DNA of 64,000 nucleotides from G963674665 sp964609625 (GTDB lineage Bacteria > Desulfobacterota > Desulfovibrionia > Desulfovibrionales > Desulfovibrionaceae), in the NCBI GenBank assembly GCA_964609625.1, contig CAZSRS010000011.1, positions 36,063 through 100,062 on the forward strand. The letters run 5' to 3'. The notes under the pieces are model-generated. The model made no database searches. It was not told the DNA's origin and worked only from the letters and a program-made list of their open reading frames with translations. The position numbers and the translations under genes are program-made. Position 1 is the stretch's first letter. Each line of letters begins with the position of its first letter. Positions 32,031 to 42,000 of this stretch are shown here, piece by piece.

Positions 32031-32836
32031 GTTCGGTTCTGTCCGCTCCCCAGGGGGGAGTCGCCGTCGGGCTCCACGCTGAAGCTGAAGAAATGCCGCA
32101 TGATGTGCGCGCCGAGGTCGTGGGGCAGGATGTCCAGACACCTGATGCCAAAGCCCAATATCCAGGGAAAGACGATCTCCGCCCGGTCGCGCCGCAGGCC
32201 GCGCAGGATGCGTCGCGCCGCCTGCCCCGCTGTGCAGCGCAGGGGCTGGCTGCCCTGGTATCGCCGGCTCATGGGGGAATCCACGTAGCCCATGGTCACG
32301 ACGTTGACCTTCACCCCCAGGGGGCGTAATTGCGCCCGCAAGGCCAAGCCATACAACCGTACCGCACCCTTGCTGGCGCTGTAGGAAGGCGACGAGGGCA
32401 TTCCCAGGAGCCCGGCCATGGAGCCGATCACCGCGATCTGCCCGGTCCCGCGCCTGCGCATGCGCTCGGCAAGGGGGGTCACGGTCTCCACCACGCCCAG
32501 GGTGTTCACGGCAAAGACGCGACGCACGTCCTCGATGTGTTCCCCTTGATCGGTCTGCACCGAGGAGGAGACTCCGGCGTTGGCGATGGCCAGATCCACC
32601 GGCAGGGAGTCGTCACAACCCAGGACCCATCCATGCAGGGCTCCGGTGTCGCGGATATCCAGCACGGTGCGGCTCACTGCCGCGCCACGCTCCCGACATT
32701 CCTTGCTCACTGCAGCCAGCCGCTCCTGATCACGCCCCTGAATGGAAAGGGTCACGCCGGGGCCGGCCAGGGCCAGGGCCAGGGCTTTGCCCACCCCGCC
32801 CGTGGCCCCTGTGAGCAGCACGTGTTTGGCGTTCAT
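32027..32836 (-). CDS. Short-chain dehydrogenase/reductase of the capsule lipid module
   Basis: A 269-residue classical SDR. Cofactor motif TGATGGVG near the N-terminus, 'DLAIANAGVSS' (NAG motif), catalytic Ser in 'IAVIGSMAG' and the YxxxK pair in SPSYSASKGAVRLYG. A C-terminal hydrophobic/basic tail ('AEIVFPWILGFGIRCLDILPHDLGAHIM') suggests membrane association, as in 3-ketosphinganine reductases. I chose the ATG at 32836 because it overlaps the GNAT stop (ATGA). Beside an AONS-type enzyme the natural proposal is reduction of the 3-keto group of the alpha-oxoamine product. Counterparts by position are RkpH and WcbP (recalled). Confidence 0.88.
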   Translation of the reverse strand: MNAKHVLLTGATGGVGKALALALAGPGVTLSIQGRDQERLAAVSKECRERGAAVSRTVLDIRDTGALHGWVLGCDDSLPVDLAIANAGVSSSVQTDQGEHIEDVRRVFAVNTLGVVETVTPLAERMRRRGTGQIAVIGSMAGLLGMPSSPSYSASKGAVRLYGLALRAQLRPLGVKVNVVTMGYVDSPMSRRYQGSQPLRCTAGQAARRILRGLRRDRAEIVFPWILGFGIRCLDILPHDLGAHIMRHFFSFSVEPDGDSPLGSGQNRT

Positions 32837-33423
32837 GACAGGAGCTTGCACATTTGCAGTTTGCCGGTGGAGTGCGGCAACAGTTTGTGCTCGGGAAAGG
32901 AAAACCGCCTGGTCTCCCTGAAGTCGTGCTTGCCATAGAAACGCAAGGCCCTGGCGTTGTCCGCCCAGACGTGCAGGCTCAGCTTGGTGAGCTGCTTGTC
33001 CGCGGCCCAGGTACAGGCCAGGTCAATGAAGACATCGGCGAGCCCCTGGCCTCGATAATTCTCATGCACCCAGAGCGTGTTGATGAACAGACTGTCCTGA
33101 TCCGAGGATTCCAGCAGTTCCTGGATCACCTCCAGCCGTTTCCTGGGGAGATACCGCTTGGCCAGGGAGGACAGGCGCTGTTCATGCCAACTGTAGGCCA
33201 GCAACAGCCCGACTATCTCCGGGCCTTCGGCCGCCACCATGCAATTGGCGTAGTGGTAAAGAGAGTCCTCTTGCGCGACCTGGGATGTGAGCAGTTGCAG
33301 TGGGGAGACAAACGGCACCACACCCTTGAGGATGTAGTCCACGAGACCACCCGAGGTCTCGCGGATGATGGTGGCGATCTGCTCTATGTCTGCTGCCTCA
33401 CCCGGACGGAATTGGATGTTCAT
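32833..33423 (-). CDS. GNAT-family N-acyltransferase of the capsule lipid module
   Basis: A 196-residue GNAT. 'MNIQFRPGEAADIEQIATIIRET' is the usual start, 'INTLWVHENYRGQGLADVFIDLA' contains the acyl-CoA pyrophosphate loop (R-G-Q-G-L-A), and 'LSLHVWADNARALRFYGKHDF' is motif B. Both ends are ATGA overlaps (with kpsS and the SDR gene), so it is an integral part of the pathway. Proposed role: acetylation or acylation of the free amine made by the AONS-like enzyme. An acceptor on a capsule sugar is the alternative. Confidence 0.82.
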   Translation of the reverse strand: MNIQFRPGEAADIEQIATIIRETSGGLVDYILKGVVPFVSPLQLLTSQVAQEDSLYHYANCMVAAEGPEIVGLLLAYSWHEQRLSSLAKRYLPRKRLEVIQELLESSDQDSLFINTLWVHENYRGQGLADVFIDLACTWAADKQLTKLSLHVWADNARALRFYGKHDFRETRRFSFPEHKLLPHSTGKLQMCKLLS

Positions 33424-34658
33424 GTTCCTTGTGTCGGCCGGGAAAGCCCCAGGCGCTGCAATGTTCCTGCGACAGCCGCGGCGAGGCCTTCGTCGGTATA
33501 AAAGTTTCCTGAAATCAAGGCATTGGCGCGCAAGACCTTGACGAAGTCCCGCAGAAGCTCGGGGTCGGCACAGCGGGGCGAGTTCCAGAACTCGTCCAGG
33601 GGCATGTCGTCTTCGGAAAGCGCGAGGCCGGAAATGCCGTACACCGCATTTCCCATCCGGTACACGGGCTTGCCCAGATTCAGAGCCTCGAGCCCCATGC
33701 TGCTGTTGATCAACACCACTCCCCCGCTCCCCTGGATCAAGCGCTTGCCATCGCCGCCATCCAAAAATATCACACGGTTAGCAATGCCCAGTGCCTGTGA
33801 TAGCCGAGACACATAACCCTTATAATTAATCAGCCCATTGTCAAGGGGGTGGTTCTTGACCACCAGTTTGAACTCCACAGGGGCAGCCTTGGCAAAAGAC
33901 CCAAGGACGTGCACGATGCTCTCGGGAATCCCGCTGAAACTGGAGTACAGCCGCACCTGCATGTCCGCGTCCAGCTGCAACGGGAACAGGAAATACGAGG
34001 CGCCCGAGCCGATGATTTCCTCCTGGGTGGCCAGGGCCTCCTGCCTGCGGCGTTCGCGGCTCAGATAGCGCGGCAGCCAGCCCTTGAGTTCCCAGACGAT
34101 CGGGTAGGGGCGGTGCGTGCGGTAACGGGGGAACAGGCCGAAAAGCAGGGTATTGCCCACGTGATGGCGAATGGCGTCGTGCACCCGGACCTTCAGAGAG
34201 TTGGGGACTAGGGGTTGCTCTTCCCACTCCGGCAAGCGGGCGGCCAGTTCTCGGATAGCTTCGGGGCGTCGCGGCAATCGCGACCTGCCGTTGACACCGC
34301 CCTGTTCGCAGGTGATCAGGTTGGGCTGCAAGTACCCTTCCTCGAAGACCCAGACGTCCATACCCCGCGTTTCGGCAAGTCGCACCGCCTCACGTTGCAG
34401 GGGGCGACGGTCGCCGAAAAGCAGCAGGTCCGTGGCCTTGACCTCCTCCATGAGCCGCGCGCACCACAGGGGCCAGTGCAACTCGGACTTGCGGAACAGT
34501 CGGGTGTTGGGGCGCGGCCAGTGGACAACGTCGCCGCCGCAGAAATTGACCTTGCTCACGCTGTGCCCCATCTCCAGAAGCGTGAGCCCAAGCCTGCGGA
34601 AAAAGCGGCTTTGCGGCCCTTGGAGAAAGAGGAACGAACGTTTTTCGGCGCTGGACAT
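33420..34658 (-). CDS. kpsS: Capsule Kdo transferase KpsS
   Basis: A 412-residue protein of the capsule polysaccharide synthesis (KpsS/LipB) family. Typical segments are 'FLFLQGPQSRFFRRLGLTLLEMGHSVSKVNFCGGDVVHW', 'VFEEGYLQPNLIT', 'LFPLQLDADMQVRLYSSF', 'KNHPLDNG' and 'INSSMGLEALNLGKPVY'. In E. coli KpsS adds the first beta-Kdo to the lipid anchor (lyso-phosphatidylglycerol) and KpsC extends. Here it sits inside the lipid-synthesis gene block, ATGA-coupled to the GNAT gene, and would act on whatever lipid that block makes. It is 47 nt downstream of the AONS-type gene; no strong ribosome site is seen. Confidence 0.9.
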   Translation of the reverse strand: MSSAEKRSFLFLQGPQSRFFRRLGLTLLEMGHSVSKVNFCGGDVVHWPRPNTRLFRKSELHWPLWCARLMEEVKATDLLLFGDRRPLQREAVRLAETRGMDVWVFEEGYLQPNLITCEQGGVNGRSRLPRRPEAIRELAARLPEWEEQPLVPNSLKVRVHDAIRHHVGNTLLFGLFPRYRTHRPYPIVWELKGWLPRYLSRERRRQEALATQEEIIGSGASYFLFPLQLDADMQVRLYSSFSGIPESIVHVLGSFAKAAPVEFKLVVKNHPLDNGLINYKGYVSRLSQALGIANRVIFLDGGDGKRLIQGSGGVVLINSSMGLEALNLGKPVYRMGNAVYGISGLALSEDDMPLDEFWNSPRCADPELLRDFVKVLRANALISGNFYTDEGLAAAVAGTLQRLGLSRPTQGT

Positions 34659-34705
34659 ATCGCGGCCATGTAACGGGCGGGCCTGCGAGGTGCGGCCCAG
34701 CTCGC

Positions 34706-36094
34706 TTACTTGTTCAAATATTCTTCGGAATAGGACTCCGCCAGACTCTGCACCCTGGGGAGTTCCTCGGCGCAGATGTCCAAGGCTTGGCGGATCTGCT
34801 CCTCCTTGTGGGCCGCGGATAGGAAGAAGCGCAGCCTGGCGCAGCTGTCCTCGACAACGGGGTAGATGATCGGCATGACGTTGATGCCGCGTTGGAACAT
34901 GGAGGAAGAGAGCAGCCCCGCCACCAGGGAGTTGCCCACGATGAGCGGCACGATGGAATATCCTTGGGAATTGCCTGTGTCGAAGCCCATTTTCCGTGCA
35001 TATTCAAGGAAATATCGTCCATTGGCCTGGAGTTTGGCTACCCGCTCTGGCTCTTCGAGCATGACCTTCAGGGCTTCGTTGGAAGCGGCGGCCAGGGGCG
35101 GCGACATGCCCACGCTGTAGACAAAGCCGGGCGAGGTGAACTTGAGGTACTCCACCAGGGGCTTGCTGCCGGCGATGAACCCCCCGCAGCCGCAGAGGGT
35201 CTTGCTCAGGGTGCCCATCCAGATATCCACGTCGGTCCCGGGCACGCCGAAATGCTCCCCGATACCCCTGCCGGTCCTGCCCACCACGCCTAGGGCGTGG
35301 GCCTCGTCCACCATCAGAAAGCACTTGAAGCGCTTCTTGATGTCCACGAGCTGCGGCAGTTCCGGCATGTCGCCGTCCATGCTGTAGAGGCCCTCGGCGA
35401 CGATGACGGCCCGCTTGTAGTTGGTCCTGTGAGCCATGAGCAGCTTTTCCAGGGCCTCGTAGTCGTTGTGCGGAAACGACAGCCGTTGCGCTCCCGAGAT
35501 CAGGGCGCCCTGGATGATGGAGTTGTGGCTCAGTGCGTCATAGATCACCAGGTCGTTACGGCTGAAGAGTTGGGCGATGGTCCAAACGTTCGTGGCGTGG
35601 CCGCTGACAAAGACGATGCAATCCTCGACCTCGAAAAGGTTGGCGATGGAGCCTTCCAGTTCACGATGCGGCGGTCGCTCCCCGGAAACAAGCCTGCTGG
35701 CGGAGGCCGAGGTACCGAACCGCTCCATGGCCTTGCGGGCCGCTTCGTTGAGCCGCTCCGAGCCGTTGAGGTCGAGGTAGTCGTAGGTGGAGAAGTTCAG
35801 GTACTTCTTCCCCTGGATGTAGGTGATGTCCTTGGCAACGGTGTCGTGGCACAGGAAGTAGGGCGTCATGATCCCGGCCTGGGAGGCGATGGCCCGGTGA
35901 ATGTGCAGCTTCTTGTAGCCAGGAATCTGCGAGAAATCGCAGAGATGGTCGGGGATGTCCAACTCTCGACGGCTCTCGAGACGTGCCTGGCTGGGCTGGT
36001 CACCCACCGGGGCACGCAAGCGCATGTTGCTGATGAGCTTGCTTTTCTCTTCAGCGGAGAGCCCGAAACGAGGCTTGTTTTTGCTTTCGCTCAT
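34706..36094 (-). CDS. Alpha-oxoamine synthase (AONS/SPT-like), PLP-dependent
   Basis: A 462-residue fold-type I PLP enzyme, about 60 residues longer at the N-terminus than BioF. Key residues: Schiff-base Lys298 in GTLSKTLCGCGG, VDEAHALG (Asp263, His266), 'YDALSHNSIIQG' with the ring-stacking His190. The family condenses an amino acid with an acyl thioester, losing CO2 (BioF, KBL, HemA, serine palmitoyltransferase). It is ATGA-coupled to a thioesterase-less polyketide synthase, so the acyl donor is most likely the PKS ACP-bound chain rather than pimeloyl-CoA. No other biotin gene is near. Counterparts by context: RkpG in rhizobia, WcbT in Burkholderia and, in chemistry, fungal FUM8 (recalled). 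Confidence 0.88.
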   Translation of the reverse strand: MSESKNKPRFGLSAEEKSKLISNMRLRAPVGDQPSQARLESRRELDIPDHLCDFSQIPGYKKLHIHRAIASQAGIMTPYFLCHDTVAKDITYIQGKKYLNFSTYDYLDLNGSERLNEAARKAMERFGTSASASRLVSGERPPHRELEGSIANLFEVEDCIVFVSGHATNVWTIAQLFSRNDLVIYDALSHNSIIQGALISGAQRLSFPHNDYEALEKLLMAHRTNYKRAVIVAEGLYSMDGDMPELPQLVDIKKRFKCFLMVDEAHALGVVGRTGRGIGEHFGVPGTDVDIWMGTLSKTLCGCGGFIAGSKPLVEYLKFTSPGFVYSVGMSPPLAAASNEALKVMLEEPERVAKLQANGRYFLEYARKMGFDTGNSQGYSIVPLIVGNSLVAGLLSSSMFQRGINVMPIIYPVVEDSCARLRFFLSAAHKEEQIRQALDICAEELPRVQSLAESYSEEYLNK

Positions 36095-39000
36095 TGTATC
36101 AGGGAATCTCTCGACGGGTTGTCAATGGATTTGGCGATCTCTTCCGCCTGTTCCTTGGTGATCTTCATGCCGTGCTTGCCCTTCATGGACTCGTAGATCT
36201 CCTCGCCGCTCACAACCCCGCCCTCTTCATCCCCGCCGCTGAGCAGGGACGTGTAGATCCTTTCGGCAAGGGAGCGAATCGTGGCGCCCTCACCCAGGGA
36301 GAAGGCGGTGACCTTGACCCCGTAGTGCTCTTCGAGCATCAGGCCCAGTTCCACGGCCATGAGGGAGTCCATGCCCAGTTCGACCACGGCCATGTCCGGA
36401 TCGAGCTTGCTGCTGGGAATACGCAACATGTTGGAGATCTGCTCGGTGACCGAACCCACGAGGGCCTCGATGGCCTCGTCACGCGGCAGGTCGCGCACCA
36501 GTTTCATGGGATCGCCCGTGGTCTCGACGCCGCCGCGTTCCTTGCCCAGCTCGTCGATGAGATTGAACATGGGCGAGGAGGCGAAAGGCAGCAGACGCAC
36601 CTTGTGCCAGGACAGGTTGAACAGGAAGAGATTGCTCCCATGTACTTCCGGAACCTTGTCCAGGAAGTCCAGGGCCTGTTTCGAGGTCAACTCGGCCACG
36701 CCGAGCATTTTTTTCAACGAATCGAGAGCCTTGGCGTTAGAAACCAACATCCCTGTGTCCACGATGGGACCCCAACCCACGGCCAGGACCGGCAGGCCCA
36801 GGGAGCGGCGGTAGTTGGCCAAGGACTCCAGCATGGTGTTGGCAGCCACGTAGTTGGCCTGCCCGGGATTCCCCAGCACCGTGGTGGCCGAGGAATAGAG
36901 AATGAAGAACTCCAGGGGCTGGTCCAGGGTCGCCAGATGCAGGTTCCAGGCGCCAAGGGCCTTGGCGCGCAAAACCTTGGTGATCCGCTCCGGCGTCATG
37001 TTCACCAGGATGCCGTCATCGATGACCCCGGCCGAGTGGACGATGCCCCTGAGCGGAGGCAATTCGGCCAAGGCCTCCCGCAGTGCGCCATCCAGAGCCT
37101 TGGGATCGCTGACGTCGGCCTTGAGTACCTTCACCCGTACACCCTGCTCTTCCAGCTGTGCGACCCCCTTCTGTTGCTCTGGTTTGGCCGCGCCGCTACG
37201 CGAAAGCAGCATCAGATTACGGGCGCCGTTGGCGCAGAGCCGCCTGGCGGTGGCCAGACCGAAGCCGCCCAGTCCGCCCGTGATCAGGTACGATCCTGCC
37301 GGGTCCAGCGTGCGCTGCAAGGTGAACTGCGGGAGCTTGAGCACCCCGTAGCGGGAGTTGTCGAAGCTCACCACGAGTTTACCGATGTGCGTGGAGTGCT
37401 GCATGGCCCGGAAGGCCTCCACGGCGGAGGGACGTGGATAGACGCTGTGCACCAAGGGCTTGAAGACACCCTCCTCGAACAGATTCATGATCTCCCGCAG
37501 CAGCTTGTGGGCGAGCTGGGGCCGGACCACCATGAGTTGGTCAACGTCGATGCCGAAGAAGGTGATGTTTTTGCGGAAGGGACGCAAGCGCAAGGGGGTG
37601 TTGCCGAAGAAGTCCCTTTTGCCCAATTCCAGGAACCTGCCCATGGGTCTGAGCAATGAAAGGCTCTTGAAGAGCATTTCTCCGGAAAGCGAGTTGAGCA
37701 CCACATCCACACCCTCGCCGTTGGTCAGGCGTCTGACCTCGTCCACAAAACTCACGGAGCGGGAATTTAGGACGTTCTTCAGGCCCAGGAGCATGAGGAA
37801 GTCGCGCTTCTCTTCGGATCCGGCCGTGGCGAAGACTTCGGCCCCGAGGTGCCAGGCCACCTGGATGGCGGCCAGGCCCACACCGCCGGCCGCGCCGTGG
37901 ATCAACACGCGCTCGCCGGGCTGGAGGTCGGCCAAATGCTTCAGCGCGTAATAGGCCGTGAAAAAGGTCGTGGGGATGGTGGCGGCCTCCTCGAAGCCCA
38001 GGTTTGAGGGCTTCTGCAGCAGGCTGTCCGCCTTGACGATGACGTGGGAATCGAAACAGCCCCCGGCCATGCAGATGACCTCGTCGCCAACCTGCACGTC
38101 TGCGACTCCGTCGCCCACGGCCACAACCTCGCCGGAACACTCCAGACCGATGGTTGGGCCGGAGTGGCCGTCTTCCAGAGCCTCCTCGGGCAGCATGCCC
38201 AGGGTGTACATCACGTCACGGAAATTCAATCCAGTGGCCTTGGTCCTGATCTCCACCTCTCCAGGTCCGGGCAGGCGGTCGGGCAACTGCATCCAGTACA
38301 ACCGCTCCAGCTTGCCGGGCGTGTCGAAGGTCAGGGCTATGCGCGAGACGTGCTCTGTGGAGACCTCCTCCTCGATCTGCACCTTGTCCGTGGGATAGAA
38401 GCGGGGGCAGAACCGTTGTCCGTTGCTGAGCAGTACTTCCCGCTCCTGGGTGGGGCAGGTCAATTCCCGCACCAAGGCGTCCAGCAAGACCCCGTCAGGA
38501 GTCTCGCAATGGATATCCACCAGCCGTGGGGTCAGGCCGGGCAATTCGTTCATCATGACGCGCCCCATGCCCCACAGGGCACCCTGGGATGGCGCTGGGC
38601 GGGAGCCCTTGCCGCAATGCTCCAGCGCACCACCGCACAGCAGCCACAACTCGGCTGCGGGGCGTGTACGGTCCCAAGCCTTGCCCAGCATGGCGGCACT
38701 GACACATCCCTGGTTCTGCAGCCTGTCCAGGCGCTGGGGTTCGGGAGTCTGCTCGGTGTCAAAACCCATAAGGTGCACGAACTTGAGCGGCGCCTTGTGG
38801 GCGGCTATCAGATGCGTCAGGACCTCGTCCCAGGAATCCACGTCCTGGTGATCCACCGTAAGTGTTGCATCGACGGCATCGGATATGACCCTGGCCTGAC
38901 CCGGAGCCGCCGAGCGCACTCGGCGGACCGTGACTCCGCCCGCCGACAACCTCGAGGCCAACATCTCGCCGAGGGCTCGGGCGGATTCGCCCGGAGCGCC

Positions 39001-42000
39001 ATCCTCCAGCAGGACCCAGACGGATTCACCGGCGTCTTGATCTTCTTGAGTCCGCTCCACCGTATCGGTGAGGGGACGTCTGGCAACGATGATGAAACTC
39101 TCGGGAAGGTCGCCGCAGGGTTCCATCAACACATCGATGTCCTCGAAGCCAGCCTCGGCAAGGGGCTTGTTCCACATGTCCGGCGTCATGAGGCGGGAAA
39201 CAGGCTGATCCGCGCGTGGAGAAAGACTCCACCACCAGGGCCGCAGGCCGAGGAAAAAGTCGATGAGCGGATCGGGACGGCGTTCCAGCAGCACCAGGAC
39301 ACCGCCGGGGGAGAGCAGATGCAGGGCGTTTCGTGCCGCCTGCCGGACATCCGGCACCTCGTGCAGGGCGTGTCCAGCCAGGACAATGTCGAAACAGCCG
39401 GACTTACCGGACTGGACAACGTCCACCGTCTCGATGTCCAGCTGCTCGAAGCTGATGCTCTTTCCCACATCCATGGAGGCCTTGAGTTGCTCCACCACCG
39501 AGGGATCGGCATCCGTGGCCAGGTATTCGAAACGTTCCTTGGGCAGCCCTGGCAACAGACTCTTGAGCAACCCCCCACCACCGGTTCCGACCTCGATGAT
39601 GCGCATCTGGCGGCCGGGGGGCAGGGCCTTGAACAGCACCCTGACGAGCTTGAGGATGGCGGCGTTCTGGAAACGCGCCGCGGGGCTGATGGAATTGAAA
39701 TTGTCGACGATGCCGCCGGGCGAGATGGGCAGAATGTCCTCCACCTCGCATTTACCCTGGAGAATGGAGAGCAGATGCAGACCGAGGCGACCCAGCACCA
39801 CGGCCTCCGCCAAGTAGGCAGGGTAATCCGAGACAATGGTGCGCCACAGCTCCACGGCCGGCGGAAAACTGCACTCCTTGCCCAGGGTGTAGACACCGTC
39901 CTTGCATTCGGCCAGTTCCCTGGAAACCAATAAACGCAGGATGTACGAGACATATGGTGCCAGTTCTTCGCGAATGCCTCCCCGCTTCAGCAGGTCGTCC
40001 AGGGTGAACGGGTTGTCCGACTTGATGAAGTGACGCATCATGGTGTGCGCGTGGGAAAGAAGCGCGGCCTGGCACAGCGGTTTGAGTTCGTTGTAGTATG
40101 TGTCGCGCGAAAGCAGCTCGACCATTTCCTCCAGGGCCGGTTCCATGACAGCGCGGATGTCCGCCGGGGTGGGAAACTCCACGGGCGAAAGATTGCGAGG
40201 ATGATTGACGGGCTCCACCTTGACGCTGAAGACTCGCTGCTTGTTCAATTGCCCCTGCTGGGAGTCCATCTGCTTGAAGCGGCATTGCTCCAACCGGGCC
40301 AGGATGGTGCCGTTCTCGTCAAAGAGATCGAAGGAGGCCACGATGGATTTCACGGTTTGCCGCTCCACGGTGGCCAGGGCATAGGCCACCCGCCCGGGCT
40401 TGAGCACGCGCATGCGCTGCACCCAGGTCGGCAGATAGGCGCTCTCCACCTTGCTTTTCAAGATGTGGGGCAGCACGGCCAGCATGGTGTGGAACGAACC
40501 ATCGATGAGACAGGGATGCAGGACCATCCCATCGATCTCCGCGACCTCGTGCAGTTCGAGCCGGGCCAGCACCTGCCTGCCTCTTGCCCAGGCCTCCCGC
40601 ATGGGGCGAAAACTGCGTCTGAAGTTCAGTCCAACGTTGTCGGCATCCGTGTACAGCTCATCAACGTCCATGGGATCGCCGAAGGAATCCGGTGCCTTGA
40701 AATTGATACGCGGAGAATGGAAGGCAGCGTCAGTGACCGCGGGGATGCGCCCGACCATGTGGATGGTCCAGGAATCATGGCTCATGATCTTGCGGCTTTC
40801 GAACTTGAAGGAGCCGTCCTCGGCCGAAAACACGAAACGCACATCCCTGGCCGGCGACTGTTGCAACACCAGGGGGCGGACAAAGGCCACCTGAGTGAGT
40901 TCCTGCATCTCGCGGTCATAGACGTCGTACGCCGCGGCCAGGGCGATTTCCAGAAACGCGGCTGCCGGACAAAGGATTTCACCGAAAATCACGTGATCGG
41001 CCAGAAACTCCTGGGTCAGCGTATCCAGGCTGTTTTCCCAGACATACAGATCGCCGTCCTTGCGAAAGCCGAGCAAGGGGTGGGTATACCGCCGCTTGAC
41101 CAGCCCCAGGCACTTGGATGTGGGCTTGATGGTCAGGTCCACCTTGTTCCAGGCATAGCTGGGCAGGTCGACCTTGTGCCAAGTCTTCGGGAAGAATCGC
41201 TGCAGTTCCACGGGCCAACCCGTGACGCAGGCGGTCTGCCAGGCCTTTTCAAAGGCCACGTCCTCGGCGATTTCTTTTTTCAGCGAGGCCAGATACTGGG
41301 CCTTGGCACCGCGTTCCTTGATGGATGCGGAAATGAAATGGCCCAACACGTTGTGCGGGCCGATCTCCATGAAGTGCTGGACACCGAGATCAAGGGCGGT
41401 GTTGGTGGCTGCCTCGAAGTCCACGGTCTCTCGGATGTTGCGCCACCAGTAGGCCGCGTCGAGTCCGCCGCCGTCCGTGGCTTCGCCCGCCAGTGCCGAG
41501 ACGAAAACCGCTTTGCCCTTCGATGGTTGCAGCCCCTTCAAATTCTGTAACAGATCCTGCTTGAACCCCTCCATGTGCTTGCTGTGGAAGGGGTAGTCCA
41601 GATCGAGCATGCGGAAGACCACGCGCAGCGGTTTCAGCCTGGCGCGCAGGGCCTTCAGTGCCTCCTCGTCGCCGGTGAGGGTGACATAGGCCGGGCTGTT
41701 CACGGCGCCGATCTCCAGCTCACCCGAAGCGACTTCCGGAAGTTCCAGCGCCTGGTCGCGCCTGAGCTGCACGGCGGCCATGCGCCCCATGCCTCGGCTG
41801 CGAGCCTGCATGGTGCTGCGGTGGAACATGACCTGGCAGGCCTGCTCCAGGGTCAGCGCGCCACAGGCGTAGGCAGCCGATACCTCGCCCACGCTGTGGC
41901 CGAAGACCACGTCCGGCACCACGCCCTTTTCACGCAAAGCATCCACCAGGGCCACCTGGACGGCGAAGATCAACGGTTGGACCACTTCGGTGAGCCGCAG

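Noticed and set aside
34706..36094. BioF (biotin synthesis) as function of the AONS-fold enzyme
   Set aside because: No other biotin gene is near, the protein has a ~60-residue N-terminal extension, and it is translationally coupled to a PKS.
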